From: an uncultured Bacilli bacterium
GTDB lineage: Bacteria; Bacillota_I; Bacilli_A; RF39; UBA660
Direction: 5' to 3'
Assembly (NCBI GenBank): GCA_934089255.1
Contig: CAKOJI010000006.1
Span: forward strand, 1 to 44,609
Length of the DNA stretch: 44,609 bases
Part shown: positions 41,331-44,609 of the stretch, in pieces
Layout: each line of letters opens with the position of its first letter
Position numbering within the stretch: the first letter of the stretch is position 1
Translations under genes and position numbers: made by a program
Notes under the pieces: generated by a model
Seen by the model: only the letters and a program-made list of their open reading frames with translations
Told to the model about the DNA's origin: nothing
Databases searched by the model: none

Positions 41331-42459
41331 CTTTATATTAATTAGCGTAAAAAATAATATTAAAAGATTTATTAGTAAATGTAACAAATACAATATAGAA
41401 TTATATGATATAAGATATATAGATAAAGATAATATAATAGTTAAAATAAATAAAAATGATTTTAAAAATATTAAAACATATAATTACTATTCTGAAATAA
41501 ATATATATAAAAAACTAGGATTAGACGGTTTTAAGCATAAAATATATACATTAAAATACTATATAATTATATTTATATTAGGTATAATTTTAATATACTT
41601 TGTATCAAATATAATACTTAAAATTAATGTAATACACAGTAATAAAAAAATAAGAGAATTAATATATGAAGAATTAAATAATAATGGTATTATAAAATAT
41701 AGTTATAAAAAAAACTTTCAAACACTAGAAACTATAAAAAATAAAATACTAGATAATAATAAAGATAAACTAGAATGGATTAGCATAACTAACGTAGGTA
41801 TGACTTATGTAATTAGAGTAGAAGAAAGAATTATAGATAATATAATAGAAAAAGATAAATATTGTAATGTAATATCTACTAAAGAAGCAAGCATAAAAAA
41901 AATATATAGTGATGCTGGAGAAATATTAATTAACCCTAATGATATAGTAAAAAAAGATGATATATTAATAAGTGGTAACATTACACTAAATGAAGAAAAT
42001 AAAGGCTTTGTATGTGCCAGTGGAAAAGTATATGGTAACGTTTGGTATAACACCAATATAACTTTAAAAAGAAAATATTTAAAAAAAGAATATACAAATA
42101 AAAAAAGATTAAATATAGTAATTAATAATAAAATACTAAGAAATAATAAATATTTGTTATTCGATAAAAAATATATATTAAATAATAAATTTATTAAAAT
42201 ATATAAAGAATTAGAATACAAAGAAAAAGAATATACTTATACAGAAAAAGAAAGCATAAATAAAGCTTTAAAAGAAATAGATAAAAAATTTAAAACTAAA
42301 ATAAATGATGGAAAAATAATAAATAAAAAAATAACTAATAAAACTATAAATGATAATGAAATTAACTTAAGTGTATTTGTTATAACAGAAGAAAATATAG
42401 GAAAACAAATAAAATTAAATTTAGATGAATTAAATAATAATCAAGAACAAATTAATTAA
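41323..42459 (+). CDS. yqfD: Sporulation protein YqfD
   Basis: The 378-aa length is normal for YqfD. The N-terminal ~75 residues are a soluble domain (CNKYNIELYDIRYIDKDNII), followed by one TM helix (about 78-102: YYIIIFILGIILIYFVSNII) and a long extracytoplasmic domain with EWISITNVGMTYVIRVEERI, CNVISTKEASIKKIYSDAGE and NPNDIVKKDDILISG. It is a mother-cell sporulation protein of the outer forespore membrane region; its molecular role is not established. Very Lys/Asn/Ile-rich, as expected at this base composition. Confidence 0.88.
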   Translation: MNNFILISVKNNIKRFISKCNKYNIELYDIRYIDKDNIIVKINKNDFKNIKTYNYYSEINIYKKLGLDGFKHKIYTLKYYIIIFILGIILIYFVSNIILKINVIHSNKKIRELIYEELNNNGIIKYSYKKNFQTLETIKNKILDNNKDKLEWISITNVGMTYVIRVEERIIDNIIEKDKYCNVISTKEASIKKIYSDAGEILINPNDIVKKDDILISGNITLNEENKGFVCASGKVYGNVWYNTNITLKRKYLKKEYTNKKRLNIVINNKILRNNKYLLFDKKYILNNKFIKIYKELEYKEKEYTYTEKESINKALKEIDKKFKTKINDGKIINKKITNKTINDNEINLSVFVITEENIGKQIKLNLDELNNNQEQIN

Positions 42460-42464
42460 AATTT

Positions 42465-42491
42465 AGTAAGTAATAAAAATACTTACTTTTT
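42465..42491 (+). terminator. Terminator after yqfD
   Basis: Perfect stem AGTAAGTA/TACTTACT, loop ATAAAAA, then T-run. Confidence 0.8.
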
Positions 42492-42563
42492 ATATGTATA
42501 ATTACTAGAAAAAATATATAAATAATAGTACAATATATATGGAAAGTTAAAAACGGTGATATT

Positions 42564-43181
42564 ATGATACCAAACGAAGTTGATGTAGTATTAAGTGATA
42601 TATGGCCAATGTTATTACTATTTATTATTGTAATTTCTACAATGAGAATATTAGATGTAATAATTAATAAAAAAAAGTTTGTATTATATAAAGATTTATT
42701 CTTTTTAATGTTTATTTTATACATGTTTTTACTATTCGAATTAGTAACCAGTACTGACTTTGAAAGTTATTCCAATAACTTTATACCATTTAAAGAAATA
42801 ATGAGATATAATTATACAAGTAAATTATTTTATAAAAATGTATTAGGTAATGTATTATTATTTGTACCTTTTGGATATTTTGTAAATAAAGTTTTAAAAA
42901 ATAAACAAGTTTTAATAGCAATATTTACTACTTTAATCACTAGTTTATCTATTGAAATAATCCAAATGAATATTGGAAGAAGTTTTGATATAGATGATAT
43001 TATGTTAAATTTAATAGGTGGAGTAACAGGATATTTAATATATAAATTCTTAGATTATATAAAAGAAAAGTTACCATCTTATTTAAAAAAAGAATGGATT
43101 TATAATATCTTATGGATTTTAATATTAGTATTAAGTGGATTATTTTTACTTAATTATTATGGCATTGTGGAGGTTTTATGA
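42564..43181 (+). CDS. VanZ-family membrane protein
   Basis: The 205-aa protein has five hydrophobic segments and the VanZ-like core: NVLLFVPFGYFVNKVL, then TLITSLSIEIIQMNIGRSFDIDDIMLNLIGG, where E-x-x-Q and D-x-x-D-x-x-x-N are characteristic. VanZ-like proteins are linked to resistance to glycopeptides such as teicoplanin in some hosts, but most are of unknown function. SD CGGTGAT precedes the ATG. It overlaps ybeY by 4 bases and takes the place usually held by phoH/yqfF between yqfD and ybeY. Confidence 0.85.
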   Translation: MIPNEVDVVLSDIWPMLLLFIIVISTMRILDVIINKKKFVLYKDLFFLMFILYMFLLFELVTSTDFESYSNNFIPFKEIMRYNYTSKLFYKNVLGNVLLFVPFGYFVNKVLKNKQVLIAIFTTLITSLSIEIIQMNIGRSFDIDDIMLNLIGGVTGYLIYKFLDYIKEKLPSYLKKEWIYNILWILILVLSGLFLLNYYGIVEVL

Positions 43182-43615
43182 ATACTAACTATGATATAAT
43201 TGATAACTACGGTTATGATAATTATGATTATTTATATGAAGTAATAGATTATACAATAAAAAAAATGAATATTAAAAATAGTGTTTTCTGTATTATTTTT
43301 ATAGATGATGAAGAAATGCATAGAATGAATAAAGAATATAGAAACATTGATAGAACTACTGATGTATTATCATTTGCATTAAATGATAATAGTCATATAA
43401 AAACTGAAATAAATAGTCTAGGAGATATATTTATTTCTATACCTAAAATGAAAAGTCAAGCATTAGAATATAATCATAGTGAAAAAAGAGAATTATCTTT
43501 CTTAACTGTTCACGGTATATTACATTTATTAGGTTATGATCACACATTAGGAAAAAAAGAAGAAGAAGAAATGTTTGGTTTACAAAAAGAAATTTTAAAT
43601 GAATTAGGAATATAG
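43178..43615 (+). CDS. ybeY: Endoribonuclease YbeY
   Basis: The 145-aa enzyme has the zinc motif HGILHLLGYDH (three His, residues ~111-121) and the upstream NKEYRNIDRTTDVLSFAL signature. YbeY acts in 16S rRNA 3'-end maturation and ribosome quality control. It is coupled to the VanZ-like gene by a 4-base overlap and followed 12 bases later by cdd, as in B. subtilis where ybeY, dgkA, cdd and era cluster. Confidence 0.96.
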   Translation: MNTNYDIIDNYGYDNYDYLYEVIDYTIKKMNIKNSVFCIIFIDDEEMHRMNKEYRNIDRTTDVLSFALNDNSHIKTEINSLGDIFISIPKMKSQALEYNHSEKRELSFLTVHGILHLLGYDHTLGKKEEEEMFGLQKEILNELGI

Positions 43616-43627
43616 AAGGTTGGTTGT

Positions 43628-44020
43628 ATGTTTGAGAAATTATTAGAAGTAAGAAATAACAGTTACAGCAAATTAAGTAATTATAAAGTTGCTTGTATAA
43701 TTAAAATGAATGATGATAAAGAGTATAGCGGAGTAAATATAGAAAATCCATCTTTTAAAGATGGAATGTGTGCTGAACAAGTTGCAATAGGTAGTGCAAT
43801 ATCTGATGGATATAAAAAAGGAGATATTAAAGAAATGTATCTCTTAGGAAGTAGCAATAAAAGTATTACACCTTGTTTTTTATGTAGACAATTAATTACC
43901 GAATTTATGACTAATGACACATCAATAATTACATATGATAAAACTGGAAAAGAAACAAAATATAAAGTTAGTGAACTTTGTCCAAATGCTTTCGGGAGTG
44001 ATGATTTAAATGATAAGTGA
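43628..44020 (+). CDS. cdd: Cytidine deaminase
   Basis: The 130-aa protein converts cytidine or deoxycytidine to the uridine form in pyrimidine salvage. The zinc-binding and catalytic residues are intact: C48 and E50 in DGMCAEQVA, and C83 and C86 in TPCFLCRQ. This is the three-Cys tetrameric type found in Gram-positives. SD AAGGTTGG precedes the ATG. The next gene overlaps by 11 bases and is a paralog lacking the three cysteines. Confidence 0.93.
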   Translation: MFEKLLEVRNNSYSKLSNYKVACIIKMNDDKEYSGVNIENPSFKDGMCAEQVAIGSAISDGYKKGDIKEMYLLGSSNKSITPCFLCRQLITEFMTNDTSIITYDKTGKETKYKVSELCPNAFGSDDLNDK

Positions 44021-44378
44021 ATTAAAAAATTTATTAAAAAATTCTTATAATCCTTATGATAATTTATCTTTTGCAGCAATAGCAACAATGAAAGATGGTA
44101 CCAAATTTAATGGAGTTTCTATAAAAAATGCTACTTTTAGAGATGGCTTATACGCAGAACAAATTGCAATAGCAAGAGCAGTTACTAATGGTTATAAATA
44201 CGGTGATTTTGAAAAAATATCAATAATGGTAAATACAGATAAAATAAGTGATTTAAAATATTTAGATAATAAAGTAATAACAGAATTTTTAGAACCAGAC
44301 GCTAGAGTAATATTATATACAATTAGTGATGACAAAAGAGTATTAAAAGTGGGAAACTTATTTAACAATATATATTAA
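44010..44378 (+). CDS. Catalytically dead cytidine deaminase paralog
   Basis: The 122-aa protein aligns without gaps to the preceding Cdd over residues 14-92: same F-R-D-G-x-x-A-E-Q-x-A-I block, same YK-x-GD, same ITEF. The zinc ligands are replaced: Tyr at 48, Lys at 83 and Asp at 86 in place of Cys. Glu50 is kept. It cannot bind zinc in the usual way, so deaminase activity is unlikely. SD GGGAGTGATG precedes the ATG. It may be a structural partner of the active subunit, like the non-catalytic C-terminal half of E. coli Cdd. The reading frame is intact. Confidence 0.82.
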   Translation: MISELKNLLKNSYNPYDNLSFAAIATMKDGTKFNGVSIKNATFRDGLYAEQIAIARAVTNGYKYGDFEKISIMVNTDKISDLKYLDNKVITEFLEPDARVILYTISDDKRVLKVGNLFNNIY

Positions 44379-44392
44379 AAAAATTAAAAACT

Positions 44393-44609
44393 TATTAATT
44401 TTATAAAATTGATTTAAAAATTGTACAGAATATAAAAATTCAATCTTAAGAATTAAATATTCTGTACAATTTTTATTTATAATTTTATATTTTATACTTT
44501 TGCACAATAACTTTTATTTTGATACTCTTATCTCGAAACAGAAAGTAGGTAAGTTATGAAAGATAGAGTTTTATTAAAAGATAAAGTTGTAAAAAAATTA
44601 TTAAATAGT
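44393..44609 (+). repeat. Direct repeat, copy 2 (5' end of Rpn-type element)
   Basis: Ungapped match to 27518-27734, exactly 16,875 bases away, and it runs off the window. The hairpin (44423-44467) is conserved with a longer outer stem (adds TT/AA) and changed loop. Confidence 0.9.
44556..44609 (+). CDS. Rpn-family transposase, N-terminal fragment cut by window end
   Basis: The ATG at 44556 starts MKDRVLLKDKVVKKLLNS, identical to the first 18 residues of the broken copy at 27681. AGTAGGT lies upstream as ribosome site. The rest is outside the window, so whether this copy is intact cannot be told. If intact it could be the active source copy of the element. Confidence 0.7.
   Translation, partial: MKDRVLLKDKVVKKLLNS

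Overview
The window is a chromosomal stretch of a very AT-rich (visibly about three-quarters A+T), low-GC Gram-positive bacterium. Arg is almost always AGA, genes end in TAA, TAG or TGA, and a single tRNA-Trp(CCA) is present, so the standard bacterial code fits and TGA is not Trp. Shine-Dalgarno sites are of the AGGAG/GGTGAT type and promoters often have an extended -10 (TGnTATAAT). Gene content (GerA-type germinant receptor, SleB/CwlJ-like hydrolase, YqfC-YqfD, SpoVD-like PBP, phosphoketolase, IreB-RuvX-DUF1292-MltG cluster) points to a walled, fermentative, endospore-forming Bacilli/Firmicutes lineage with a compact genome, most like the uncultured gut Bacilli (RF39-like). The lineage is an inference from gene content and composition only.

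Layout. 1-2.7 kb: a 5'-truncated AlbA/RecG-like ATP-binding regulator, an unexplained GC-richer intergenic stretch, a 3-TM protein, a small ECF-like sigma factor and a divergent membrane-anchored protein that share an inverted repeat. 2.7-10.6 kb: acyl-CoA ligase-mscL, then tsaB-rimI-tsaD (t6A tRNA modification), then phosphoketolase. 10.6-14.6 kb: SleB-like hydrolase, an ApeA-like HEPN protein (probable phage defence), tRNA-Trp, and two HTH regulators. 14.8-18.6 kb: two zinc-ribbon membrane proteins, one a PrsW-type protease, and a class B PBP with a PASTA domain. 19.1-23.3 kb: a MarR regulator with a near-perfect operator and a heterodimeric multidrug-type ABC exporter. 23.3-30 kb: queA and tgt (queuosine) separated by a parvulin-like foldase, a 610-aa repeat-rich coiled-coil protein and a broken Rpn-family transposase. 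30-33.5 kb: gerAA-gerAC-gerAB on the minus strand. 33.6-35.5 kb: a 604-aa surface protein. 35.5-40.7 kb: ireB-ruvX-DUF1292-mltG-O-methyltransferase-U32-U32-greA, the order seen in Bacilli but without udk. 40.7-41.1 kb: a short GC-rich insert that looks like the variable region of a diversity-generating retroelement (DGR) target. 41.1-44.4 kb: yqfC-yqfD, vanZ-like, ybeY, cdd and a zinc-less cdd paralog. 44.4-44.6 kb: the 5' end of a second Rpn copy.

The most unusual item is 40.79-41.03 kb. It is 55% GC in a genome near 24%, its codons are nearly all NNC/NNT, and its conserved positions avoid A (CGG, CGC and CGT instead of AGA). That is the imprint expected of an adenine-mutagenised DGR variable region. 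It sits behind a 21-bp dyad element that is repeated, at the same 42-bp distance from a -10, in front of the 604-aa surface protein gene. No reverse transcriptase or template repeat is visible in the window, so if the DGR is real it acts from elsewhere or is a relic. Other points of interest are the all-ligand-lost cytidine deaminase paralog, the zinc-ribbon/PrsW pair and the ApeA-like gene beside tRNA-Trp.
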